Part shown: piece after piece, positions 33,936 to 41,916 of the stretch | How positions within the stretch are numbered: position 1 is the stretch's first letter | How the letters are laid out: each line of letters begins with the position of its first letter | NCBI RefSeq assembly: GCF_021730435.1 | Contig: NZ_JABWGX010000031.1 | Coordinates: 1 to 54,092 of the forward strand | DNA length: 54,092 bases | Direction: 5' to 3' | DNA from: Xanthobacter agilis | GTDB taxonomy: Bacteria; Pseudomonadota; Alphaproteobacteria; Rhizobiales; Xanthobacteraceae | The notes under the pieces: generated by a model | What the model was told of the DNA's origin: nothing | Databases searched by the model: none | The model's input: the letters and a program-made list of their open reading frames with translations, nothing else | Program-made: the position numbers and the translations under genes

Positions 33936-34937
33936 ATGACCCATCGGATCACCATTGAGGGCGGAGGCGTCTTTGACGTCTCCGCCGAAGAAAGCACGCT
34001 GCTGCGCGGCGCGCTGCGCGCGGGGGTCGGCTTCCCCTACGATTGCAGCGTCGGCGGCTGCGGGAGCTGCCGCTTCGAGCTCATCTCGGGCGAGATGGAA
34101 ACCTTGTGGACGACGGCACCGGGCCTGTCCGAGCGGGACCGCCGGCGCGGAAAGCGCCTCGCCTGCCAGTCCCGCCCGCTCGGGGATTGCACCATCAAGC
34201 TGCGTCCAGACGACGAATACCGCCCGCCGATCCCACCGCGCCGCGTGAGCGCCATATTGCGCGAGCGACGCGCCGTAACCGCCGACATGGCCGAATTTGT
34301 TTTCCGCACCGACCGGCCGGCGGATTTCGTCGCCGGCCAATACGCCTTGCTCCAGCCGCCGGGAGCGGCGGGCATGCGCGCCTACTCCATGTCGAATCTG
34401 CCCAATGCCGAAGGCGAGTGGCGCTTCGTCATTCGCCGCGTGCCGGGGGGGCGGGGTAGCAACGCCATGTTCGACAACGTCCAGGTCGGCGACGCCGTCA
34501 CCCTTGACGGACCCTACGGCCACGCGCATTTCCGCGCAGACGTGCCCCGCGACGTCGTGTGCATCGCGGGAGGCTCCGGCATCGGTCCCATCGTATCGGT
34601 GGCCCGCGCCGCGGCGCAGGACAGCGGGCCACGGCGGCTATTCGTGTTCGAAGGCGCACGCACCCGCGCGGATCTCTGCTTCCCCGTTCTCGCGGACGAC
34701 GCGCGGGACAAGGTCACCGCCTACATGCCGGTGCTGTCCGCCGAGGCGGAAGCGAGCGATTGGGACGGGGCTCGCGGTTTTGTCCACGAGGAGGTTGAAC
34801 GCGCGGTGGGCGAGCAGGTCGAAAGCTGCGAATTTTATTTCGCCGGCCCGCCGCCGATGATCGAGGCACTGCAAAAGCTCCTGATCGTCCAGTGGGGAGT
34901 GCCGATCGCGCGCATCCATTTCGACCGGTTCTTCTGA
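33936..34937 (+). CDS. tmoF: NADH reductase of the toluene monooxygenase
   Basis: This 333-residue reductase has an N-terminal plant-type [2Fe-2S] domain (C37, C42, C45, C77), an FAD domain with RAYSMSN and a nucleotide domain starting CIAGGSGIGPIVS. It supplies electrons from NADH to TmoC. It starts 15 bp after tmoE. With it, all six components of the enzyme are encoded here without truncation. Confidence 0.92.
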   Translation: MTHRITIEGGGVFDVSAEESTLLRGALRAGVGFPYDCSVGGCGSCRFELISGEMETLWTTAPGLSERDRRRGKRLACQSRPLGDCTIKLRPDDEYRPPIPPRRVSAILRERRAVTADMAEFVFRTDRPADFVAGQYALLQPPGAAGMRAYSMSNLPNAEGEWRFVIRRVPGGRGSNAMFDNVQVGDAVTLDGPYGHAHFRADVPRDVVCIAGGSGIGPIVSVARAAAQDSGPRRLFVFEGARTRADLCFPVLADDARDKVTAYMPVLSAEAEASDWDGARGFVHEEVERAVGEQVESCEFYFAGPPPMIEALQKLLIVQWGVPIARIHFDRFF

Positions 34938-34950
34938 TGATCTGCACGCA

Positions 34951-34979
34951 GGAGCGTCGCCACCGACAGGCGGCGCTCC
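34951..34979 (+). terminator. Stem-loop at the end of the tmo operon
   Basis: GGAGCGTCGCC (34951-34961) pairs with GGCGGCGCTCC (34969-34979) over 11 positions, including one G-U pair, around a 7-nt loop, 13 nt after the tmoF stop. No U-run follows, so partial read-through into the regulator gene is possible. Confidence 0.6.
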
Positions 34980-35051
34980 TCGCCCGGCGCGCCCGGCGAA
35001 ACGAGGTGAAGCATCGCGAGCACCAATAAGAGCTGCGCTGAAAGGCGCGTC

Positions 35052-36848
35052 ATGAGAAACGATGGAAGCGCGCGCATGAAACGGCGTATAAATCGGCGAG
35101 CCAGCTCACCGATGGGGTCCCGCATGTCCACCCTGGAGCCCCCGACGAAGGTAGACGCCGAACGCGCCGACATTCCGGTCCCCGAGATCCATGATCTCGC
35201 GAACCGGCTGCGCTTTGCACCGCAGCAGGGGCGGATCTGGCTCGACGACCAGCGCATGATGCTGATGCACGTCAGCTCCCTCGGCGCCCTGCGCCAGGAG
35301 TTGATTGAAAGCCTCGGCAAGGAGACGGCGCGCGGCCTGATCACCCGCATCGGCTACCAGGCCGGTGCCAGCGACGCCAAGATGGCCAAGAAGCTGCGCT
35401 CGGGATCCAACACCCTCGACAGCTTCCTCGCCGGGCCGCAACTCGTATCGCTCGAAGGGATCGTCCACTGCGAGCCCGTCTCGCTCGACATCGACGTGGG
35501 CAACGGCCGCTATTATGGCGACTTCTACCTGCTCGACAGCGCCGAGGCCGAAGCCCACCTCGCGAGCTACGGCCTTGGCGAGGAGCCGGTCTGCTGGATG
35601 CTGGTGGGCTATGCCTGCGGCTACACCAGCACCTTCATGGGTCGCCCGATCCTGTGGCGCGAGCTGGAATGCAAGTGCACCGGCCACACCAAATGCCGCG
35701 TGGTGGGCCGCCCCGCCGAGGAGTGGGGCGAGGACGCTCATGACGACCTCAGGTTCCTGCAAATCGGCGATTTCGTGAAGTTCAATCCCACCCCCGGCGA
35801 GAGGCTGCCGGCCACCGCCCGCCTCGCCGCGCTCGATCAGGTAAGTGCGGAGAACGATTTCGGGATGGTCGGCATTTCGAGCGGCTTCAGCACCGTCTGC
35901 CATCTGGTGAAGAAAGTCGCGCCGACCGAAGCCACCGTGCTTTTCCTTGGCGAGAGCGGCGTCGGCAAGGAGATCTTTTCGCACAACCTCCACCGCCTCA
36001 GCACCCGCACCGGCGGGCCGTTCGTCGCGGTCAACTGCGCCTCGATTCCCGAACAGCTCATCGAATCCGAACTCTTCGGCGTGGAGCGCGGCGCCTTCAC
36101 CGGCGCCACGGTGTCCCGGCCGGGCCGGTTCGAACGCGCGCACGGCGGCAGCCTCTTCCTCGATGAAATCGGCACCTTGAGTTACACCGCCCAGGGCAAG
36201 CTGCTGCGGGCGCTACAGGAGGGAGAGATCGAGCGCGTCGGCGATTCCCGCGTGCGCAAAGTGGACGTGCGGGTGATCGCGGCCACCAATGTCAACCTGC
36301 GGGATGCGGTCAAGGAAGGCACCTTCCGCGAAGACCTGTTCTACCGGCTCAACGTCTTTCCGATCCGCGTCCCGCCGCTGCGCGACCGGCGCGACGACAT
36401 CCCCTTGCTGATGAACTGGTTCATGCGACGCTCTTGCACCAAGCATCGCAAGACCATCACCGGCTTCCGCGAGCGGGCGGTGGATGCGCTCATCAATTAC
36501 CGCTGGCCCGGCAACGTGCGGGAGATGGAAAACCTCGTCGAGCGCGCCGTCATCCTCGCCGACGAAGGCGGGGCGCTCGACCTGTGCCACCTCTTCACCA
36601 CCGGCGAGGAAGTCACCGATACCACCTTCACCGTGCAGAGGAACGGTGCCCTGCTGCAAGCCTCGGAGATGGCGGACCTGGAGTTCGGCCAACGCGAAGG
36701 CCCCCTGCGCCCGCTCGCCGATACCGAAGCCCGCATGTTGCGCATGGCGCTCGCGGAAGCGAAGGGCAATCTTTCCCTGGCCGCGCGCCTGTTGAGCATC
36801 AGCCGGCCGACCCTCGCCTACAGGCTCAAGAAATACAACATCACCTGA
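35052..36848 (+). CDS. Sigma-54-dependent aromatic-responsive activator (XylR/DmpR/TbuT family)
   Basis: Up to 598 residues: XylR_N/V4R aromatic sensor domain (about 45-225), linker, AAA+ domain with Walker A GESGVGKE (300-307), GAFTGA loop (347-352) and Walker B GGSLFLDE, then a Fis-type HTH at the C-terminus ([23 protein letters not shown]). The sensor zinc ligands known from MopR are present as C181, E204, C207 and C215. The residues aligned with its phenol-binding His and Trp are V132 and L160. It should activate the tmo promoter at 30269 in response to a non-phenolic aromatic. Starts at 35076 and 35126 are also in frame; the last fits DmpR length best. Confidence 0.88.
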   Translation: MRNDGSARMKRRINRRASSPMGSRMSTLEPPTKVDAERADIPVPEIHDLANRLRFAPQQGRIWLDDQRMMLMHVSSLGALRQELIESLGKETARGLITRIGYQAGASDAKMAKKLRSGSNTLDSFLAGPQLVSLEGIVHCEPVSLDIDVGNGRYYGDFYLLDSAEAEAHLASYGLGEEPVCWMLVGYACGYTSTFMGRPILWRELECKCTGHTKCRVVGRPAEEWGEDAHDDLRFLQIGDFVKFNPTPGERLPATARLAALDQVSAENDFGMVGISSGFSTVCHLVKKVAPTEATVLFLGESGVGKEIFSHNLHRLSTRTGGPFVAVNCASIPEQLIESELFGVERGAFTGATVSRPGRFERAHGGSLFLDEIGTLSYTAQGKLLRALQEGEIERVGDSRVRKVDVRVIAATNVNLRDAVKEGTFREDLFYRLNVFPIRVPPLRDRRDDIPLLMNWFMRRSCTKHRKTITGFRERAVDALINYRWPGNVREMENLVERAVILADEGGALDLCHLFTTGEEVTDTTFTVQRNGALLQASEMADLEFGQREGPLRPLADTEARMLRMALAEAKGNLSLAARLLSISRPTLAYRLKKYNIT

Positions 36849-36855
36849 CGAAAGA

Positions 36856-37320
36856 TCAGGCCCGCCGGCGTTGGCCGCGCGTCGGCCGTTCGCCCCAGCC
36901 GCCGGAACCCTTGTGGGCCGTATAGTTGTCGAGGATGACGTGGACCAGTCTGCCGGGCGGGATGTCGCGCTGGCGGGCGTTGAGGAAGCGGATGAAGTCC
37001 TGATGCCGATGGCGCTGCATGTTCCGTCCGAACACCGCGCCGGTCAGGAGATCAAGCGCGGCGAATAGCGTGGGGGACCCATGGCTCTCGTCGTCATGGG
37101 TCAGAGTGGCGCAGCGGCCCTTCTTTAGCTGCAGGCGCGGCTGGTCCAGTGAGGCGCCTCATGGGGCGGCGGCTTCAATGTCATTCGGCCATGATGGCGT
37201 GGGTGCCGATGCCGTTGGCGCTCAGGAGGACGATCCGGGCGCGCCGGACCCTGCTGCCGCGGAGTGTTGCAATCCGCAGCCAGGGCGACGCGTCGCCGCC
37301 GGTCAGCCGCATCGAGAATA
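36856..37320 (-). pseudogene. Decayed IS630-family transposase
   Basis: On the minus strand an N-terminal piece (37183-37320) reads RLTGGDASPWLRI...RRARIVLLSANGIGTHAIMAE and then stops. This resembles the IS630 HTH region but ends prematurely. A C-terminal piece in another frame (about 37150-36856) reads LKKGRCATLTHDDESHG, LFAALDLLTGAVFG, RHRHQDFIRFLNARQ and VHVILDNYTAHK, the DDE catalytic half of IS630 transposases. The middle of the gene is missing. It is a deletion remnant, marking the right edge of the monooxygenase region. I found no clear terminal inverted repeats. Confidence 0.75.
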
Positions 37321-37362
37321 AAATGATCCCGTGGCGCATGCGCCAGACCAGCACAGGCCGGC

Positions 37363-37423
37363 CAGGAAGCGGCCGGTGGGGCTTTCCTGGGGAACCCCGT
37401 ACGGGGCGGGGCCGCTTCCTGGC
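37363..37423. repeat. Large inverted repeat downstream of cobQ
   Basis: CCAGGAAGCGGCC (37363-37375) and GGCCGCTTCCTGG (37411-37423) are perfectly complementary over 13 bp. The 35-nt loop contains its own palindrome CCCCGTACGGGG. It lies about 90-150 nt after the cobQ stop and could terminate the cobO-cobQ operon. A separate 14-bp palindrome TGGCGCATGCGCCA occupies 37333-37346. No gene is seen in 37321-37515. Confidence 0.6.
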
Positions 37424-37515
37424 GGACCTGCCGCTCAGCGCATCCTGCTCCTGCTGACGCCGCGCGGAAGAATGAGGACGATGTCCGGCGGCAAGCAGAG
37501 GGACGCACGCCCCCA

Positions 37516-38970
37516 TCAGCCGACCTGACGCGCCGCTGACAATAGCCCCGGAACATCGAGGTGCGCCTCCAGATGCCGGGCCAGCGCGTCAAGGGTCGCC
37601 TCCACGGTCGCGTCATAGGAGAAGGCGGACGTCGCCCCGAGGCGGGCGAGGATGGACGCGCGAAAGGCGTCGTCGCGGAACATGCCGTGCAGATAGCTGC
37701 CGATCACGCGGCCATCGGCGCTCACCGCGCCTTCCGGCGCGCCGGCCACCCGCGCGAACGGACGCGCGCGGTCCGGCCCCTCGGTCCGGCCGATGTGGAT
37801 CTCGTAGCCGCGGAACGGCGTGCCCGAAACGGCATCCACCGCGTCCACCTCGGCGAGGCGCTTGTCCGGCGTCATCACGGTCGTAACGTCGAGCAGGCCG
37901 AGGCCGGGGTCGGCGCCCGCCGGCCCCTCGATCCCGTCCGGATCGGCGACCATGCGCCCCAGCATCTGGTATCCGCCGCAGATGCCCAGCACCCGCCCGC
38001 CGCGCCGGTGATGGGCCAAAAGATCCACATCCCAGCCCTGCGCGCGCAGAAAGGCGAGGTCGCCGCGCGTGGACTTCGTTCCCGGCACGATCACCAGATC
38101 CGCATCGCCCGGAATAGCCCGGCCAGGCGCGAGCATGGTCAGCCGCACGGCGGGCTCCTGCGCCAGGGGATCGAGATCGTCGAAATTGGCGATGCGCGAG
38201 AGGCACAGGCAGACGATGTGCAGCGCGCCGGCGTGCCGTGACGCGGCAAGATCCAGCGCATCCTCGGCCGGCAGCCTTCCGGCCTCGGCGAACCAGGGGC
38301 ACACGCCAAAGCCCCGCCAGCCGGTCATCGCCGTGATGGCCGCATAGCCATCGTCGAACAAGCGGGGATCGCCGCGGAACTTATTGACGATGAAGCCCGC
38401 CACCAGAGCCGCGTCGTCCGGGGCGATCACCGCCTTCGTGCCGACGATCTGCGCGATGACGCCGCCACGGTCGATGTCGCCGGCAAGGATGACCGGCGTT
38501 CCGGCCGCCCGCGCGAACCCCATGTTGGCGATGTCGCCCTTGCGCAGGTTGATTTCCGCCGGGCTGCCGGCGCCCTCGACGATGACGAGATCATGAGCCG
38601 CTGACAGGCGCCGGAAGCTTTCCAGAACCTTTTCCAAGAGCTGCGGCTTGAGCTTGAAATAATCGCGCGCCCGCGCCGTCGCATGGCGCCGGCCCTGCAC
38701 GATGATCTGGGCGCCCATATCGGTCTCGGGCTTGAGCAGCACCGGGTTCATGTCGGTGTGGGGGGAAAGGCCGCAGGCCAGCGCCTGCAGCGCCTGGGCG
38801 CGACCGATCTCGCCGCCGTCGGCGGTGACGGCGGCGTTGTTGGACATGTTCTGCGGCTTGAAGGGCGCCACGCTGAGGCCACGCCGCCGCGCTGCCCGGC
38901 AAAGGCCCGCCACCAGAAGGGACTTGCCGACATTGCTGCCGGTGCCCTGGATCATCACCGCCCGTGCCAT
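37516..38970 (-). CDS. cobQ: Adenosylcobyric acid synthase (glutamine-hydrolysing)
   Basis: Amidates four side-chain carboxyls of adenosylcobyrinic acid diamide. The 484-residue protein has the N-terminal ATP-binding BioD-like domain ([28 protein letters not shown]) and a C-terminal class I glutaminase domain with nucleophile Cys in [11 protein letters not shown] and His in SYLHGMF. It is the third gene of the minus-strand cobO operon, beginning 3 bp after the DUF1289 gene. Confidence 0.95.
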   Translation of the reverse strand: MARAVMIQGTGSNVGKSLLVAGLCRAARRRGLSVAPFKPQNMSNNAAVTADGGEIGRAQALQALACGLSPHTDMNPVLLKPETDMGAQIIVQGRRHATARARDYFKLKPQLLEKVLESFRRLSAAHDLVIVEGAGSPAEINLRKGDIANMGFARAAGTPVILAGDIDRGGVIAQIVGTKAVIAPDDAALVAGFIVNKFRGDPRLFDDGYAAITAMTGWRGFGVCPWFAEAGRLPAEDALDLAASRHAGALHIVCLCLSRIANFDDLDPLAQEPAVRLTMLAPGRAIPGDADLVIVPGTKSTRGDLAFLRAQGWDVDLLAHHRRGGRVLGICGGYQMLGRMVADPDGIEGPAGADPGLGLLDVTTVMTPDKRLAEVDAVDAVSGTPFRGYEIHIGRTEGPDRARPFARVAGAPEGAVSADGRVIGSYLHGMFRDDAFRASILARLGATSAFSYDATVEATLDALARHLEAHLDVPGLLSAARQVG

Positions 38971-38973
38971 CGC

Positions 38974-39861
38974 TCAAGCCAGGTGGAACAGGGCCGAAAG
39001 GACATAGCCTTTGGGCAGGGCCAAGCTCGGCGGAGCGTCGAAGCCCATGCGCACCAGCTCCGGCAGAAGATGGGTGTGGGGGCCATCTGGCGAGCGGCCG
39101 CCGGGCGGTGGGATCACCGCATCCACCTCCGCCCGGATGCAAGGCGTCTCCACCACACGCACCGGGCTTTCCGCGAGAATGTCCGCGGCGATAAGGTCAA
39201 GGTGCCCGGGCCAGGGCGCACCGCAATGGGGGGCGAGGCGCGCGGCGAGCGCCTGCGCGCAACGGATGGAGACGCGCGCGGCGCGCCGGCCGAGGCCGAG
39301 ATCGAAGCGCGCTCCGCCGGCATCGCGCGGAAGCAACGCGCCGGTGTCGGGGCCGAGAGCCGTCAACGCCGAAGGACCGTCCGGCCCCAGCCGCCCCGCC
39401 GGAACCGCCAGCGCCAAGAGGGGCGCGGCTCCCGCGCGGAAAAGCTCGAACGCGGTGAGATGCGCCGGCGCCTCGAGCCGGATCGCCGCGCGCCGCGTGC
39501 GCAGGGTCAGCACCAGCCCGTCCCGCAGCGCCTGGAACTCCTCGTCCGGCGCGCGCATCACCTCGGCCACCGCGCCGTGAATGCCCACCACAAAGACGCC
39601 CGCCGCATCGCGGAACAAGCGCTCCATGCGGTCCAAAAGGTCGCCTTCCCGCCACGCGAGCCGCCGCAGAGGAAGGCCAAGGGCCGCGGCGCGCGCGGGA
39701 AGCTCGGCCCAGATGCGGGCGCGGATGGCCGCGTCGGCGCTGCCCCAAAGGGCGATCTCGTCGCCGGTGCGGGCGCAGCCGGCGCACAAACCGTTGGCCG
39801 GGTCGATGGCGCAGGCGCCGATGCAGGGGCTGGCCGGACGGGGACGCGCCGCGACATTCAT
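38974..39861 (-). CDS. DUF1289-domain protein with uncharacterised C-terminal region
   Basis: This 295-residue protein has an N-terminal DUF1289 cysteine motif C13-x3-C17-x8-C26-x2-C29 (CIGACAIDPANGLCAGC), likely a metal or Fe-S site. It is fused to about 240 residues I cannot assign, which contain a conserved-looking PPGGRSPDGPHTHLLPELV near the C-terminus. The start overlaps the cobO stop by one base (TGATG) and the stop is 3 bp before cobQ, so it is tightly embedded in a cobalamin operon. A role in cobalt/corrin handling or redox is inference; stand-alone DUF1289 proteins are about 60-100 residues. Confidence 0.75.
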   Translation of the reverse strand: MNVAARPRPASPCIGACAIDPANGLCAGCARTGDEIALWGSADAAIRARIWAELPARAAALGLPLRRLAWREGDLLDRMERLFRDAAGVFVVGIHGAVAEVMRAPDEEFQALRDGLVLTLRTRRAAIRLEAPAHLTAFELFRAGAAPLLALAVPAGRLGPDGPSALTALGPDTGALLPRDAGGARFDLGLGRRAARVSIRCAQALAARLAPHCGAPWPGHLDLIAADILAESPVRVVETPCIRAEVDAVIPPPGGRSPDGPHTHLLPELVRMGFDAPPSLALPKGYVLSALFHLA

Positions 39862-40469
39862 CAGAACTCGACCCCCATCTGCGCCTTCACGCCATTGCGG
39901 AACGGATGCTTCACCAGCGTCATTTCGGTCACCAGATCGGCGGCGGCGATCAGTTCCGGCCGCGCGTTGCGGCCGGTGAGGCAGACATGGGTCATCGGCG
40001 GCTTGCGTGTGAGCAGAAAATCCAGCACCTCCTGGAGGTCGAGATAGTCGTAGCGCAAGGCGATGTTGATCTCGTCCAGGAGGACGAAGCGAATCGCGGG
40101 ATCGAGAATCTGCTCCCTGGCGATGCGCCATCCATTGGCAGCGGCCGCCACGTCGCGCGCGCGATCCTGCGTCTCCCAGGTGAAGCCTTCGCCCGAGACG
40201 AAGAAGCGGCAGGCCTCGGGAAAGTGCGCCTGAAGCAGCATCTTCTCCCCCGTTTCCCAATTGCCTTTGATGAACTGCACCACCGCGCACGGCATGCCAT
40301 GGGCGATGCAGCGCATGACCATGCCGAATCCGGATGACGATTTGCCTTTTCCGGCTCCGGTGTGGACAATGATGAGACCTTTTTCTTCGGTCTTCGCCTT
40401 CATCATTTCGTCCCGCGCGGACTTGATGGTCTTCATCTTTGCATTGTGGCGCGCGGCGCGCTCATCCAT
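39861..40469 (-). CDS. cobO: Cob(I)yrinic acid a,c-diamide adenosyltransferase
   Basis: Transfers the adenosyl group of ATP to the corrin cobalt. The 202-residue CobA/CobO-type protein has the P-loop HTGAGKGKSSSGFG (about residues 36-49) and LLDEINIALRYDYLDL. The start MDERAARHNAKM at 40469 matches the family; upstream in-frame translation is antisense to the riboswitch. First gene of the cobO-DUF1289-cobQ operon, divergent from cobW. No second riboswitch is visible on its strand. Confidence 0.95.
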   Translation of the reverse strand: MDERAARHNAKMKTIKSARDEMMKAKTEEKGLIIVHTGAGKGKSSSGFGMVMRCIAHGMPCAVVQFIKGNWETGEKMLLQAHFPEACRFFVSGEGFTWETQDRARDVAAAANGWRIAREQILDPAIRFVLLDEINIALRYDYLDLQEVLDFLLTRKPPMTHVCLTGRNARPELIAAADLVTEMTLVKHPFRNGVKAQMGVEF

Positions 40470-40521
40470 TCGGCAGTCCTTCGCGCTTGACAGGGTCCAT
40501 CGTTCGGGCACATTCACTCTG

Positions 40522-40737
40522 AACTGGTGTCTGTGTAAACAGATGAAAAGGGAATGTGCCAAGCCCGCTCCGCAGTCGGGCCCAAGCGCAGCCGCCCCCG
40601 CGACCGTGACCGGAAAGGTCGCCCGAAGCCACTGGTGTTCGCACTGGGAAGGTCGGGCAACCACCGGGGAAGCCCGAAACGGCGGAATGCCGCCTCGAGC
40701 CTCCCCGATATCCGCAAGCCGGGAGACCTGCCAGTCC
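40522..40737 (+). ncRNA. Cobalamin riboswitch (B12 element)
   Basis: On the plus strand, conserved blocks occur in order: GGTG and AAAAGGGAA (40526-40554), GCAGCCGCCCCCGCGACCGT (the core B12 box, near 40578-40597), GCCACTG and CTGGGAAGG, and the terminal AAGCCGGGAGACCTGCC (40716-40732). It precedes cobW by about 105 nt and should repress the cobW-N-G-H-I-J operon when adenosylcobalamin is abundant. The intergenic region of 373 bp holds nothing else but the cobO promoter. Confidence 0.92.
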
Positions 40738-40842
40738 AACCGACGAAGCCGGCGGGGTGCCCGGTGTCGGGAGGGCTGCGCACGCGCGTCCACCCGCCAT
40801 CAAGCCTCCATCGGCACCACCAGGAATGGGGGCCAAGGGTCC

Positions 40843-41913
40843 ATGGCGACGCGCGAAACCGCGACTCTCGAGAAGGTGCCCGTCACCGTCATCACGGGCT
40901 TTCTGGGCTCGGGAAAGACCACGTTCATCACCCATCTGCTGCGCCATGCCGGGGGCCGCCGGCTCGCGGTGCTGGTCAACGAGTTCGGCGACGTGGGCAT
41001 CGACGGCGAGATCATCAAGGGGTGCGCGATCGCGGGATGCCCGGCCGAAAACATCATCGAGCTGACCAACGGCTGCATCTGCTGCACCATCGCCGATGCC
41101 TTCATCCCCACCATCGAGGCCTTGATGGCGCTCGATCCGCGCCCCGACCACATCCTGATCGAGACCAGCGGCCTCGCCCTTCCCAAGCCGCTGGTGAAGG
41201 CGTTCGACTGGCCGGACATCCGCTCGCGCATCACCGTCGACGGCGTCATCGCCCTGGCCGACGCGGAGGCGGTGGCGGCCGGCCGCTTCGCCCCCGACGC
41301 GGCGGCGGTGGACCGCCAGCGCGCGGCCGACCCCGGCATCGACCACGAAACCCCGCTCAGCGAGGTGTTCGAGGATCAGATCGCCTGCGCCGACATCGTC
41401 CTGCTCACCAAGGCCGACCTTGCCGGCCCGGAGGCCATCGCGAAGGCGCGGGCCATCATCCTTGCCGAAGCCCCCCGCGCGCTACCCATCGTCGAGGTGG
41501 TGGACGGCGCGGTGGACCCGCGCGTGATCCTCGGCCTCGGCGCCGCGGCGGAAAACGACCTCGACGCCCGCCCAAGCCACCACGACACCGCGACCGACCA
41601 CGATCACGATGAGTTCGAGAGCGTGGTCATCGACCTTCCCGAGCAGGACGACCCGGCGCTGCTCGCCGCCCGGATCGTCGACCTGGCCAAGGCGCAGAAC
41701 ATCCTGCGGGTGAAGGGCTATGCGGCGGTGGCGGGCAAGCCCATGCGGCTCCTGGTGCAGGCGGTCGGCGCGCGGGTGCGCCACCAGTACGACCGCCCGT
41801 GGCGGGCCGGGGAGCCGCGCCAGGGGCGGCTCGTGGTCATCGCCGAGCATGACGACATCGATGCGCAGGCCATCCGCGCCGCGCTGGTGCCCCCGGCGAA
41901 GGCCGCAGAATAG
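40843..41913 (+). CDS. cobW: CobW GTPase metallochaperone
   Basis: This 356-residue G3E-family GTPase has P-loop GFLGSGKT (19-26), metal-binding C78-I-C80-C81 and a His/Asp-rich stretch HDTATDHDHDE before the CobW C-terminal domain. It is proposed to deliver Co2+ to the CobNST chelatase. Placement directly upstream of cobN (3 bp gap) and behind a B12 riboswitch supports cobalt rather than zinc. The start at 40843 is the first ATG giving the family N-terminus. Confidence 0.95.
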   Translation: MATRETATLEKVPVTVITGFLGSGKTTFITHLLRHAGGRRLAVLVNEFGDVGIDGEIIKGCAIAGCPAENIIELTNGCICCTIADAFIPTIEALMALDPRPDHILIETSGLALPKPLVKAFDWPDIRSRITVDGVIALADAEAVAAGRFAPDAAAVDRQRAADPGIDHETPLSEVFEDQIACADIVLLTKADLAGPEAIAKARAIILAEAPRALPIVEVVDGAVDPRVILGLGAAAENDLDARPSHHDTATDHDHDEFESVVIDLPEQDDPALLAARIVDLAKAQNILRVKGYAAVAGKPMRLLVQAVGARVRHQYDRPWRAGEPRQGRLVVIAEHDDIDAQAIRAALVPPAKAAE

Positions 41914-41916
41914 GCG

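Noticed and set aside
30355-34937. Alkene monooxygenase (xamo) of the Xanthobacter Py2 type
   Set aside because: Gene order is the same, but the alpha subunit and small subunits follow TmoA/TmoB/TmoD closely (for example FPEYVSIQREKDAGAYSVKAAL), and no epoxide-carboxylation genes are nearby.
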